From NCBI GenBank assembly GCA_026874595.1, contig CM049307.1, positions 24,156,362 through 24,220,361 of the forward strand: a DNA stretch of 64,000 nt, given 5' to 3'. This stretch comes from Sipunculus nudus (Eukaryota; Annelida; Sipuncula; Golfingiida; Sipunculidae). A program made the translations under genes and the position numbers. The notes under the pieces were generated by a model. It saw only the letters and a program-made list of their open reading frames with translations. It was not told the origin of the DNA and ran no database searches. How positions within the stretch are numbered: the first letter of the stretch is position 1; every line of letters begins with the position of its first letter. This document shows positions 36,130 through 48,659 of the stretch, piece by piece.

Positions 36130-39000
36130 ATTTACACTATAGAACAGAGTACAGGAGAGTACAGAATAAAACAGAATACAGATGTACAGTGTAGAACAGA
36201 GTACAGAAGAAAACAGAAGTACAAAGTAGAACTAGGTACAGAAGGAAAGAGTAGAACTGAGTACAGATGTACATGGTTTACATGTACAGAGTAGAACAGA
36301 GCACAGATGTACATGGTTTACATGTACAGAGTAGAACAGAGCACAGAAGTACATGGTACAGATGTACAGAGTAGAACAGAGCACAGAAGTACATGGTACA
36401 GATGTACAGAGTAGAACAGAGCACAGAAGTACATGGTACAGATGTACAGAGTAGAACAGAGCACAGAAGTACATGGTACAGATGTACAGAGTAGAACAGA
36501 GCACAGAAGTACATGGTACAGATGTACAGAGTAGAACAGAGCACAGAAGTACATGGTACAGATGTACAGAGTAGAACAGAGCACAGAAGTACATGGTACA
36601 GATGTACAGAGTAGAACAGAGCACAGAAGTACATGGTACAGATGTACAGAGTAGAACAGAGCACAGAAGTACATGGTACAGATGTACAGAGTAGAACAGA
36701 GCACAGAAGTACATGGTACAGATGTACAGAGTAGAACAGAGCACAAAAGTACATGGTACAGATGTACAGAGTAGAACAGAGCACAGAAGTACATGGTACA
36801 GATGTACAGAGTAGAACAGAGCACAAAAGTACATGGTACAGATGTACAGAGTAGAACAGAGCACAGAAGTACAGAGTAGAACAGAGCACAGAAGTACATG
36901 GTACAGATGTACAGAGTAGAACAGAGTACAGAAGTACAGAGTAGAACAGAGCACAGAAGTACATGGTACAGATGTACAGAGTAGAACAGAGTACAGAAAT
37001 ACAGAGTAGAACAGAGTACAGAAGTACAGTGTAGAACAGACTACAGAAGATCATGGTACAGATGTACAGAGTAGAACAGAGTACAGAAATACAGAGTAGA
37101 ACAGAGCACAGAAGTACATGGTACAGATGTACAAAGTAGAACAGAGCACAGAAGTACAGAGTAGAACAGAGTACAGAAGTACAGTGTAGAACAGACTACA
37201 GAAGTTCATGGTACAGATGTACAGAGTAGAACAGAGTACAGAAATACAGAGTAGAACAGAGTACAGAAGTACAGTGTAGAACAGACTACAGAAGATCATG
37301 GTACAGATGTACAGAGTAGAACAGAGTACAGAAATACAGAGTAGAACAGAGCACAGAAGTACATGGTACAGATGTACAAATTAGAACAGAGCACAGAAGT
37401 ACAGAGTAGAACAGAGTACAGAAGTACAGTGTAGAACAGACTACAGAAGTTCATGGTACAGATGTACAGAGTAGAACAGAACACAGAAGTACAGAGTAGA
37501 ACAGAGTACAGAAGAGTACATAAAGTACAGAGTAGAACTGAGTACAACTGAATATGGAAGTACTGAGTAGAGAAATACAGAGTAGAACAGAGAATAGAAA
37601 TTCAGGGTATAGATGTACAGAGAAGAACAGAAAACAGAAGTACAGAGTAAAACAGAGTATGAAAGAACAGAGTACAGCAGAGTAGAGAAATACGGAGTAG
37701 TAAAGAGCATAGAAATATAGGGTACAGATGTACAGAGTAGAACAGAGTAATGAAGTACGAGTCATCCTAAACACTGGAATACCGTGGAATACCACGGAAT
37801 ACTGCCTTAATACTGTTTATATTGTGAAAATATAATTAGACCATAAGGCTTATATGATACGTTAAACCATTTTTGATAGAGGGAAGGGCTTAATTGGAAT
37901 TTTAAATTGTCATCAGAGTACTGGAAAACACCTGAAAGAACGGCACTATCTCAAATTTAAATTACCACAAGCAACACAAGCAGTAAAAGATAGAGCATGC
38001 CTGTGAGGTGTTAACCAGTACTCTGATGACAATTTAAAATTCAATTTTAGCACACCCTTCTATTGAAAATGATTGATAAATGGCTTAAACATTTCATTTA
38101 AGCCTTGATGGTCTTTGGTTAGAGGGTATTTTGACAATGTTAGTGGTATTTAGGCAGTATTCCAGGGTATTCCAGTGTTTAGGATGACCGGTAAAGTACA
38201 CTGTAGAACAGAGTACGTAAGAAAACAGAAATACAGAGTAAGACAGAGTACAGAAGTACAGAGAAGAACAGAGTACAGAAGTACAGTGTAGAATAGAGTA
38301 AAGAAGGGAACAGAAGTACAGAGTAGAACTGAGTATAGAAGTACACAGTAGAAAAGAGTACAGAAATACAGAGCAGAACAGAAAATGGAAGTACAGTGTA
38401 GAACAGACTACAGTAGAGTACAGAAGTACAGAACAGAACTGTGTACAAAAGAACAGAGTAGAACAGATCACAGAAGTAAAGAGTACAGATGAACAGAATA
38501 CAGAAGAACAGAGTAAACCAGAGTACAGAAGTACAGTGTAGAATAAAGTATGGAGGTACAGTGTAGAACAGAGTACAGAGGAGTACAGAAGTACAGAGTA
38601 GGACTGAGTACAAAAGTACATAGTAGAAAAGAGCAGAGAAATTCAGAGTAGAACAGAGCACAGAAGTACAAGGCACAGATGTACAGAGTAGAACAGAGTA
38701 CAGAATAGAGTAGAATAAAGTACAGAAGTACAGTGTGGAACACAGTATGGAAGAGTACATAAAGTGCAGAGTAGAATGGAGTACAGAGAAACAGAGAAGA
38801 AAAGAGTAGAGAAATACAGAGTAGAACAGAGTGTAGAAATACAGGGTACTGATGTACAGAGTAAAACAGAGTACAGAAGTACAGAGTAGAACAGAGTACA
38901 GATGTACATTGTGGAACAGAGTATGGAGGTGCAGTATAGAACAGAGTACAGACGTACAGAGCAGAACAGAGAGGAGAAGTGCATAAGAGAATGGATCAGA
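36130..39000. repeat. 40-bp minisatellite and degenerate 20-bp derivatives
   Basis: From about 36340 to 36860 a 40-bp unit (gatgtacagagtagaacaga + gcacagaagtacatggtaca) repeats almost without change. On both sides it decays into variants of a roughly 20-bp subunit (acagagtagaacagagtacagaagt) as far as about 39000, interrupted by the fold-back element at 37761-38188. Because 40 is 1 modulo 3 and the unit has no stop on the minus strand, all three minus frames are open for long stretches. Those frames are a by-product of the repeat, not genes. Confidence 0.93.
37761..38188. mobile_element. Fold-back MITE inside the minisatellite
   Basis: The element is 428 bp and bounded by a perfect 23-nt inverted repeat (GTCATCCTAAACACTGG... 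at 37761-37783 and its complement at 38166-38188). A second long inverted block lies inside (37893-37924 against 38015-38047, one mismatch), so the arms fold back over about 160 nt around a core of about 90 nt. An internal palindrome CCGTGGAATACCACGG lies near the left end. There is no coding capacity. No target duplication can be separated from the host repeat, which itself carries aagtac on both sides. Confidence 0.8.
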
Positions 39001-40050
39001 TAAGATCAAAGCAGAAAAGAGCATAGAAGAACAGAAACTTGAAGAAAAGACAGGGAAGGACAAAGATCATGTAGAACAAATTGGAGAAAAAGAGAGAATA
39101 GTAAAGAGAAGAACAGAGTAAAACTAAACAGAATAAAAAATAACAGAGTAGAAATTGAACTGAGCTAGGAAGAAAAGAAAAGGAAGAAAAGAGCAGAAAA
39201 GGAAGAAAAGAGAAGAACAGAATAAAACTAAACAGAAAAAAAAAATCACAAAATATATAATGAACTGAGCAGAGAAGAAAAGAAAAGGATGGACAGAAAA
39301 GAACAGAGTAAAAGTGAACAGAAAAGAAAATAAAGAAGATAAAGAACTGAGCAAGGAAGAATAGAAAAAGAAGAGAAGAACAAAGTAAAATTAACAGAAA
39401 AGAAAATAACAAAGGAGAAAAATAGAACTGAGCAAAGAAAAACAGAAAAGAAAGAGAAGAGAGGAACAACAGAAAAAAAAAACAGAAGAACAGAGTAAAA
39501 CTGAACAAAAAAGTATATAACAAAGTAAAAATTTAACTGAGCTTGGAAGAACAGAAAAGGAAGAGAAGAGAAGAACAAAGTAAAACTAAACAGAAAAGAA
39601 AATAACAATATATATAATGAACTGAGCAGAGAAGAAAAGAACAGAAAAAGAAGAGAAGAACAAAGTAAAACTGAACAGAAAAGAAAATGACAAAGTAGAA
39701 AAAGTATTGAGCAAAGAAAAACAGAAAAGGATGAGAAGAGAGGAACAACAGAAAAAGAAGAGAAAAACAGAGTAAATTTGAACAGAAAAAAAATAACAAA
39801 ATATATAATGAACTGAGCAGAGAAGAATAGAAAAGGAAGAAAAGAGAAGAACAGAGTAAAACTGAACAGAAAATAAAATAAAGTTGATATAGAACTGAGC
39901 AAGGAAGAATAGAAAAAGAAGAAAAGAACAGAGTAAAATTGAACAGAAAAGAAAATAACAAAGTAGAAATAGTGCTGAGCAAAGAAAAACAAAAAAAAGG
40001 AAGAGAAGAATAGGGAACAGTGGAGGTGAGAGGAACAGAGAATCATAAAC
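38990..40050. repeat. Polypurine tract, degenerate aacagaaaagaaaataacaa repeats (copy 1)
   Basis: The plus strand is almost entirely A and G with scattered C/T, built from variants of gagtaaaactgaacagaaaa and gaactgagcaaggaagaaca. The matching minus-strand polypyrimidine frames look like long Phe/Ser/Leu ORFs but reflect base composition. It is related to copy 2 at 42285-43260. Confidence 0.85.
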
Positions 40051-40460
40051 AAGCTTAAAGACCATCAGCCTAATTTTTTTAATGATACTGCAACAGTCAC
40101 AATCAAACATTTGCTGCCCACATTCATTAACTTAAAACAAAAAAAAGGATTTTCTAATTACCTTCTCCTTTCTGCATCAACTACGATTTATCAACAATAC
40201 TTACGATCCCAGCTCAACCTGATTTGCCCTGTTTGTGTTTGTAACAAAAAAAATTATCATGCAAATGCATTCCATATTGAACTTTGCCCATTAACACTTA
40301 ACTGGCTTATCTTTAAATAGACATAGAGCTCATGTGGTAACTTAGCAACCTCTGGCTGACAGCCCTAATCTTGTCTGCATAGACCTGTGCATTAAATTTA
40401 CAATCACTCCTGTGACAACAAGTTGTACAATAAATAACCCTTTATCACACCCTGAGATCA
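39010..40460. repeat. Segmental duplication, left copy
   Basis: It matches 42285-43650 on the same strand, at an offset of 3,218 bp near the right end (gggaacag at 40013 and 43231). The unique sequence after the purine tract (catcagcctaattttttt to gtgacaacaagttgtacaat) is nearly identical in both. The left copy loses homology at about 40460, shortly before the family-1 repeat at about 40650. Confidence 0.85.
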
Positions 40461-40649
40461 AGATTGAAATTTTTGCAATTGCAAAATATGCAAAATATTC
40501 TATTGTAATGTTTTTCATATATAAAAACATATGGGAAGCAAAGAGCAAAGGGACCTTCCTACTTGGTTATAGTCAAGTTTTAAATATATGATTGCAAAAA
40601 CTCTGACATGACTGTCATGAAGAAAAAAAGAAAATTTTGAGATACTGTG

Positions 40650-42284
40650 ATGTATATAAAAAATTTACAGATGGACAGGCAAGTGGACAGAAAGGACTAA
40701 TATCTTTATTTCACTTTCAAGGGAATAATGCATTTAAGTTTATATTAAAGCCATTTTTAGCATATCCACTTTTCATTCATAGTTTTTTTCAGATTCATTT
40801 TTTTTATTTACAAGTTTTATAAATTTGTACTAAAATATTCTGAAATTATAAGGTAAAATATCAGAATTCTAAGTTACAATCATTATTTATCCAGAGTGTA
40901 GCTCATACAGGGTCATATAATGCATACACATTTATTTTATTATCTTTTTAAATAACAAATGTTTAAAACTGAATTTAAAAGAAAATAATGCCACAACATG
41001 GCATCTTCAAGATTATTCCTTGAATCGCTATTAAAATGTTTTGTACACTGGAGCTTTCAGGACATGCTTAATTTTATTTACCAAAATAAAAGATTCAGTA
41101 AATTTGATCAAATAAAAAATTCTTTTGAAATGAAGTATACACACCGTATGTTGAATGAGGGACAAACAATATCATAGTGCAAATTACTATCTCAGCTATT
41201 ATTTATTACTGGAATTAATAGTCAATTTTTAAATATATGATTGCAAAAGCACTGACATGACTGTCATGAACATCCATACTTTCATAGCAATACACCACTT
41301 TGTGGACAAAATTAAATGTGCACTTTAATAATTGTAACCCTGGTGGTACAAAATATAAAATGCAACATAGCCAAGAATAAGAATGAATCAAATACAGAAA
41401 ATTATAACATTCATCTAGTTTATGCACAATCTGTGGGAGAAGGGGGGGGGAGCAGGGTAGAGGAGAAGCCTTCTAATAGTGGTCAAGCTGAGCCAAGGCA
41501 AGCTTCCTGGATTGGGTTACATAACACAAGTGAAGGCTGTACTACTAGGTTGGCTAGATGTAAACAACACTTGACATGGTGTATGTAAACTTGAATAAAA
41601 GCTACTCTTTTCAATCAATTCCTTTGAAATTTCAGAATTTAAAAGATAAAATCCTTATGTATATATGCTGCTTGTAGGGAAAAAAGGGCTGTTGCCAAAG
41701 TTATACAAAATTTGGATACTGAATTTTTATTTATGCTAAAAACTTGAACAATTTGCAAAATTCAGATTTAATTTTGGGTAAACAATTGAATCTTGATTAA
41801 ATAAAATTATATCCCTGAAAAAAAGTCTCCAGCTTCAGCAATTCTCATGTTGAGTGAGTAAATATATTTCCTGATTTTTGAAAAAATTGCATTATATTTG
41901 GGCCCTTAACATCAAAACAATACACAATACTGAACTAATTTTTTGTATGTTCAAGAAAATGTATAGAAAAATGTGAATACTAAATATGATCAAACACGGA
42001 TCAGTGGTTTTGATAAAAGGCAGCCTTGAAGGGTAAAAATGGCTTTTTTTTATGGAAAATGGAGGTTTTTCCTTAATATCTCAAAGGAACAAAGTCGGAG
42101 TGACCCAATTTTCGGTATGGTAGGAGATTTTGGAGATTTCTAAGTGTATGCTAAATTTTGGAAATGTAGGTCCAACAGTTTCAATATGTGCCCTGTTAAC
42201 AGAAGGAGGGACAGCCAGACAGACAGACAAAAGACAAAAGACCATGACTATAGCTCAGATAACTTATAGTCAGCTGAGCTAAAA
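40650..42284 (+). mobile_element. Family-1 dispersed repeat, copy B
   Basis: It shows the same order as copy A: atggacaggcaagtggacag, the gaataatgcatttaagttta body, a poly-G run (41443-41450), agtgacccaattttcggtat, a gacagacagacaaaag tract, then the terminal hairpin (42252-42280) and CTAAAAA. It separates the two segmental-duplication copies. Confidence 0.85.
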
Positions 42285-43260
42285 AGCAGAGAAGAACAGA
42301 AACTTGAAGAAAAGACAAGGAAGGACAAAGATCATGTAGGTAAATTGGAGAAAAGAGGTAAAAATAAAGAGAAGAAGAGAGTATAAGTCAACAGAAAAGA
42401 CAATGACATAGTAGAAACAGAACTGAGCAAAGAAGAACAGAAAAAGAAGAAAAGTAAATAACAGAGTAAAACTAAACAGAAAAGAAAATAACAAAACATA
42501 TAATGAACTGAGCAGAGAAGAAAAGAAAAGGAAGAAAAGAGAACAGAGTAAAACTGAACAGAAAAGAACATAAAGTAGATACACAACTGAGCAAGGAAGA
42601 ATGGAAAAAGAAGAGAAGAACAGAGTAAAATTGAACAGAAGAAAATAACAAAGTAGAAACAGTACTGAGCAAAGAAAAACAGAAAAGGAAGAGAAGAGAC
42701 AAACAACAGAAAAAGAAAAGAACAGAATAAAACTGAACACAAAAGAAAATAACAAAATATATAATGAACTGAGCAAAGAAGAAAAGGAAAAGAAGAGAAG
42801 AACAGAGTAAAACTGAACAGAAAAGAAAAGAAAGAAGATACAGACCTGAGCAAGGAAGAATGGAAAAAGAGGAGATGAACAGAGTAAAACTGAACAGAAA
42901 AGAATATAACAAAGTAGAAACTGAACTGAGCAAGGAAAAACAGAAAAGGAAGAAAAGAGAAGAAAATACATAAAAGAGAAGAACAGAGTAAAACTAAAAA
43001 GAAAAGAAAATAACATAATATATAAAGAAACTAAGCAGAGAAGAAAAGAAAAGGAAGAAAAGAGAAGAACAGAGTAAAACTGAACAGAAAAGAAAATAAA
43101 GTTGATATAGAACTAAGCAAGGAATAACAGAAAAAGAAGAAAAGAACAGAGTAAAATTGAACAGAAAAGAAAATAACAAAGTAGAAATAGTGCTGAGCAA
43201 AGAAAAACAAAAAAAAGGAAGAGAAGAATAGGGAACAGTGGAGGTGAGAGGAACAGAGAA
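42285..43260. repeat. Polypurine tract (copy 2)
   Basis: It has the same composition and units as 38990-40050, and opens and closes with the same phrases (agaacagaaacttgaagaaa; gggaacagtggaggtgagag). It begins directly after a family-1 repeat end at 42284. Confidence 0.85.
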
Positions 43261-43650
43261 TCATAAACAAGCTTAAAGACCATCAGCCTAATTTTTTTTA
43301 ATGATACTGCAACAGTCACAATCAAAAATTTGCTGCCCACATTCATTCACTTAAAAAAATGATTTTCTAATTACCTTCTCCTTTCTGCATCAACTACGAT
43401 TTATCAACAATACTTACGATCCCAGCTCAACCTGATGTGCCCTGTTTGTGTTTGTAACAAAAAAATTATCATGCAAATGCATTCCATATTGAACTTTGCC
43501 CATTAACACTTAACTGGCTTATCTTTAAATAGACATAGAGCTCATGTTGTAACTTACCAACCTCTGGCTGACAGCCCTATTCTTGTCAGCATAGACCTGT
43601 GCTCTAAATTTACTATCTCTCCTGTGACATCAAGTTGTACAATATATAAC
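42285..43650. repeat. Segmental duplication, right copy
   Basis: This is the partner of 39010-40460. The two copies differ by scattered substitutions and by small insertions in the purine tract. A family-1 element (about 40650-42284) sits between them, so a tandem duplication before or with that insertion is likely. Confidence 0.85.
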
Positions 43651-44980
43651 CCTCTATCAACTGAAGTCAATCACACCCCAAGTCAATAACACCCTGAGAA
43701 CCAGATCAATGACAAGCCCGGTATAAATATACCTTTAATCAACTGTTACACCATAAAAATATAAATTACAGAAAATTAAACCTGTTCAAACATGTTTTGG
43801 AAATTCCTCCTGTTTTATGACCATTTTTAATTCATATAATATCAATACCACTTGTAGAAGGAAAACTGTGATTTCTTTTCTCCCCCACAGTTACAGTTAA
43901 CTGGGTGTTCTTAAGATATTTTATCTTATTTTGAAACCAGAGCAGACTCTTCTTGTTAATCTTGCCAGGTTTTGACATTAACTTTTCGAAATATCTGCCC
44001 AGACAGGAAAGTAACATTTAGCTTTCACTTGCCCTACAAAAATCAGTAATGAACAGCTACAAACACAAAGTATCATTCACATTTTTGTGTTGCATCTTAT
44101 ATTGCATATTAGACAATAAAAATGCTTAAATGTTTGTTAATAATATTTCTTATTAGTATCTATACAGAAAAACATCTAAGAAAAATATGTATTATCAAAT
44201 ATGATTTTATTTCTCCAAGAAAGAAAAAGGCTCACTTAAGTCTAGTTAGGATTCAGGCCTTTGGGGAAAGGTATATGTTGGCATGTGGGGGCCCATATTC
44301 CTGGTCAGGCAAGTAGGAGCCCCTTTGTGACTGGTCTATCACAATTTTCTGGAATTTTTACTTGCCTCAGGCAAGCAATTAACCATTAATGTTGAGCCCT
44401 GCTGGCAATACATATAAAAAAGCTGTGTTTTGTGAATGTTTGTTATGGCAGATGTACAGAATCCAAGGGTTTGCCAGTATGTTCTGTGTGAAACTAACAC
44501 TTGCCTCAATTTATAAGTTATGAAGCTGCATAGAAGGTTTGATAAATGTTTACAACAACTTTTTTGTCTAAATTGTGGCAAATATTACAGATATCTTTCA
44601 TAAAAATTTACCATTTCAGCACCAATTTTCCATTATTCCTACACTGTTTTTGGTAAGATGTTGTTTTTATCAATCATTGAATCAACCTTTAACCACAGCT
44701 TCAGCTTTATCCCAAAATCTATTCAGTGGTCTCTGGTAACCATGGTTATAGAATACCAGTGTACTGGATACAGAAAAATCATTGTGATATCAAAACAACA
44801 CAAATCATATTAATGCACAGTTATACTCCTCATAACAACACAAATCATCTCAATGGTTTTACCCTGCAGAGAGATTTAATAAGAATTTTAAATAAAGTTT
44901 AATTTACTTCAAAAACTTGCATTTTCTGTGCATATTTTTTTCATATTGGAAGTCTGATGCTCCAAGTAAAACTGATTAAA
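43651..44980. other. Non-coding stretch, nothing recognised
   Basis: This lies between the segmental duplication and the hAT-type element. Short open frames lack conserved motifs. Confidence 0.5.
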
Positions 44981-44988
44981 GTTGGAAC

Positions 44989-47092
44989 TAGAGTTGGGTC
45001 CAAATACTTTTGGAGTAATCGATTACAAATACAATTACTTTTAAAAGTAATCGATTACAATTACAATTGCTTTTGTGTTTTCAGGAAAGTAATTAATTAC
45101 AATTACAATTACTTCTTAAAGTAATCACAATTACTTTGCAATTATTTTGGTGTTAAAAGGCCATTTCCTAATGACAAGTACAGCAACTCTGTTAGAGGTT
45201 AGTTTGACCTCTTAAATTGTTTCAAGTCTCAACAAATTTAATAAATGAATTCAATTTTAATTAAATGAATTAAACTGGAAAACTCTACAGCATATTGATA
45301 ATATTACCAAGATCCTAATAAAATTTTGATATGTGGTCCATAAACACCAGAAATACATTAATCATTAATCAAGGCCAAGACAAATATGTATCACCATTCC
45401 GACTCAATGGTTGAATCACAGGTAACTGTGCCAACCAGCACAAAGGTGGCTCCAATCATGTGACTTTTACTGTGTAACTGCCAACAGTGTAAACTTATAC
45501 CATATTCGGAAGTGTCACAAAAAGTTTCTTCCAATACAACTGTAACTGTTAACGGTCTCTATTACTCTATGTTAAAGAGTTCTTCGAAGAAAACATTAAG
45601 GTGATCAAGATTACCTGCAAAGTTAACTGGGTTGTCTCTCCAGTGTTACCCTAAACCTAAAAATATCATCGAAACCTTTCCTTCACTTAACATTTTGAGT
45701 AAAGTTGCCTACAATCAAATCAGTAAATGGCGACTGAGATTTAGTATCTCTTGCAACTTGTGGAGTTCTTATTAAAGGGACCTGTTCACATACCAGGCAT
45801 GATGTACTAGTATATACATGACATATCGTGTTTTAATCTTTAAAATATAATGGTATCTGTCAAAATATATTATACTAACTTCCCCACATGAATGAAAATA
45901 AACTTGCTCTGGTCGCGTTCAGTGTGCAGAACATATAGTGTGAACGACACCTGGTGGCTGTACAACACAACTTCACAAATCAAGTCTTTTCATTAATCAA
46001 TGCAGTGTGTCTTCTTTTATATTTCTTCTCCTTGTTTTGGAAATATTTGGCAAGATCACACCTTTGGTCTTGTAACTTAGTAAACAGGTGTAAACATTTA
46101 CTGTGTGTACTCCATACAAAAACATATCAATGTATAAGACAGGTGAATGTAGATGAGTGCATGTGCCAGTGAAGAAATTTCAGATTTTTTTTATTTCTGC
46201 TTTCAGATTACCTCCCTCTTCTGATTAAGAAGGGGGGGGGAGGGAATGAATATAAAATCATTTTAGATTACCCCTCCCCCCCTCCCATCTGACGGGTATC
46301 TTGAAACAGATTTCAGATTACTCCCTACAATTTTAGATAATCCTTTCAAAACAGCTTTTTCTTTATGTTTATTTACGTAAATACACTTCTTCTTGATATC
46401 CATAATAAGTCTGAATCTTTGCATAGCTTAATATTGCAAGTAACTTGTTATTTGCTTTGGAGAAGTGTGCGAGTCAATTGAAATACACTTTATAATATTG
46501 TTAACATTATGCGACAACTTTATGAAAATTTCATAGACTGATTCAGTCTTTTTAAATCCTATGTTTTTCATGGTGTTTACTGAAATAATACATCATTAGT
46601 AAAAAGCATTAACATTAATTATTTAATTAAATCAGCGAGATGGTATCTAAAAACTGTGGGCCATGGAGGTAACCTGGAATTAGGTTCAGACTACCCCTGG
46701 AGGTAACCTGAAGTCATTACATTGGGACAGTTTTGCTGGGAAACAGTTCTATTCATTGGAATCGGACTAATAGTCTGAGATAATAAATATATTATTTCAA
46801 ATGCAAATGTGCTTATGAAGTATGTAAGGAACACCGGTAGGAAATTGGTTTGTAGCCAGGTATGCTTCAACGAATTTGAAAGTTTGATAAATTATTCATA
46901 TGAGACAAATATACCAAAAAGTAATTGAAAAGTAATTTTTCCAACAATTACTTTTCAAAAGCAATTGATTACAATTACAATTACTTTCTAGGATTAGAAA
47001 ATGTAATCAATTACAATTACAATTACTTGAAAAAGTAATTGTAATTGTAATTACAATAACTTGAATTACAATTACTTTTGGACCCAACTCTG
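44989..47092. mobile_element. hAT-type element, 2.1 kb, with 8-bp target duplication
   Basis: A perfect 8-bp duplication GTTGGAAC flanks it (44981-44988, 47093-47100). The ends TAGAGTTGGGTCCAAA and the complement of ...TTTGGACCCAACTCTG are inverted repeats. Both subterminal regions are packed with attacaattacaattactt and taatcgattac repeats. No transposase remains; the interior holds G- and C-runs (46233, 46275). It is non-autonomous. Confidence 0.85.
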
Positions 47093-47564
47093 GTTGGAAC
47101 TGTATAATATTTGTGAAATAAGTAGGTTACACTGAGTCTTAGCACATGTATGACAGTACTTGAATTATAGATCTAGTGTCTTAGTGGACACCAAAGTTTA
47201 TTGGAACAATTAGTGTAAATTCAGTGGAAACAAATGAGCCAAATTGACGGATGATGTACATGTACAGACAGTATATTGAGCAGAGATTGCTGCCTTGAAT
47301 ATTACAAGTACTGTACTCACAGGATGCTGGTAATATGTGTTAATCATTTAAATTCTTATATAGAAGCAACTATAGGTTTATTCAGTAAATGTTTTTTAGA
47401 GTGTTTTCTATAGGTTTATTTAGTAAATGTGCATTTTAGTGTGTTTTCTCTCAGGTTTATTTTAAACAGTATTTTGAAAATTTTATTATTCTTTAATAAA
47501 CAGATAACTGATACAAATAAGGCTTATGGCTGAGATTTTGATAACAAATTTACTGATCAATGTA

Positions 47565-47815
47565 ATGACAAACAAGGGACCTATGGGTCACGACGCTCAG
47601 CTGTTATATATGATAAAAAAATATTATTTAGAAATGAGGCACATGCTGGTTTTGTGTGGTAATAAATATAAGCTGTATTATGAGTTGTTGTTGTTTAGCT
47701 TATGTATGATTTTGATAGTACCTTTGGAGACAGGGAAGAGGATTGATTTCATTTATTTTATTAACAAATGGAGTACTACTGTCACACAGATTTTGACTTG
47801 GCCATATAACTTATA
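47565..47815 (+). repeat. Fragment homologous to the start of family-1 copy F
   Basis: The phrases acaagggacctatgggtcac, cgctcagctgttatatat and ggttttgtgtggtaataaa match 61416-61520. It is probably a solitary left-end fragment of the family. Confidence 0.6.
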
Positions 47816-48659
47816 AGCAGAACATATAATATAAGAGTTTAACTATTTATTAAAAAAATTACAAATATTGTCCCAAATATAATTTTTATTAAAAATAATA
47901 AGAGAATCATATGATTTTTTAAAATGAAATATAACTGATATGATTATTAAAATAATATTAAAGAATATATTCATGAATGCATTCATGAATACATTTTGAA
48001 AGTATTTGCACGAGTATTCATATACTTTCATTTTTACCTGAATTCCCATTCTTTATGCAAGAAATTTTATGATGGAGTACATAATCATATTCGTATTTAA
48101 ATACAATTACAAAGTATTCGCACCATGTCTGGTATTTATTCAGTTTTCACCAAACAATGATGTTGAGAATCCAGAATATACAAATTTCACACATTTAAAT
48201 AATGATCATAAGTACCTGGTTTTATGGCTTTTATTTATATTAAAAAATAACTGTAAAAAATTCATTTTGGACTAATTTCACATCAATGTACACACTAGAC
48301 ACAGTAGGAATCTAGATTAATATTATCAACTGCATCTTTGTCTATCATTAATTTTCTTCATATAATCCTTAATGATTAGTAATGAATAATATGATTTACT
48401 TCTTTATCATTAAAAATGAACTGAAAAATGCCATAGGTGACTGCATGGTGTTATTTTGAATATGTGACATTCTACCCATCGATACAAGATTCTTATATCA
48501 TCAGTAACTGCAAGTTAATTTCCTGTTATTATCAACTAACAAATTCCTTTTCTATTTTTCTTTAATTTGTTATTAAAAACCAAAAAAAATTTATTAATTT
48601 ATTGTTTATTGTTATGTTGTTGGTTAAAACTACTAGATGAGTTGGGTTGAACACCTGGA
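47816..48659. other. Very AT-rich stretch, nothing recognised
   Basis: Low-complexity AT-rich DNA with short runs such as attcatgaatgcattcatgaa. No gene or repeat family is supported. Confidence 0.5.

Noticed and set aside
36232-37054. Long minus-strand open frames (up to 258 codons) of repeating Cys/Leu/Tyr-rich sequence
   Set aside because: They come from a 40-bp minisatellite that lacks stops in all three minus frames. The same peptide appears in each frame, with no start context, domain or splice support.
38996-40110. Overlapping minus-strand frames rich in Phe, Ser and Leu, and their twins at 42279-43346
   Set aside because: They are the polypyrimidine complement of purine-rich repeats. 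Stops are rare only because of base composition, and several frames are open at once.
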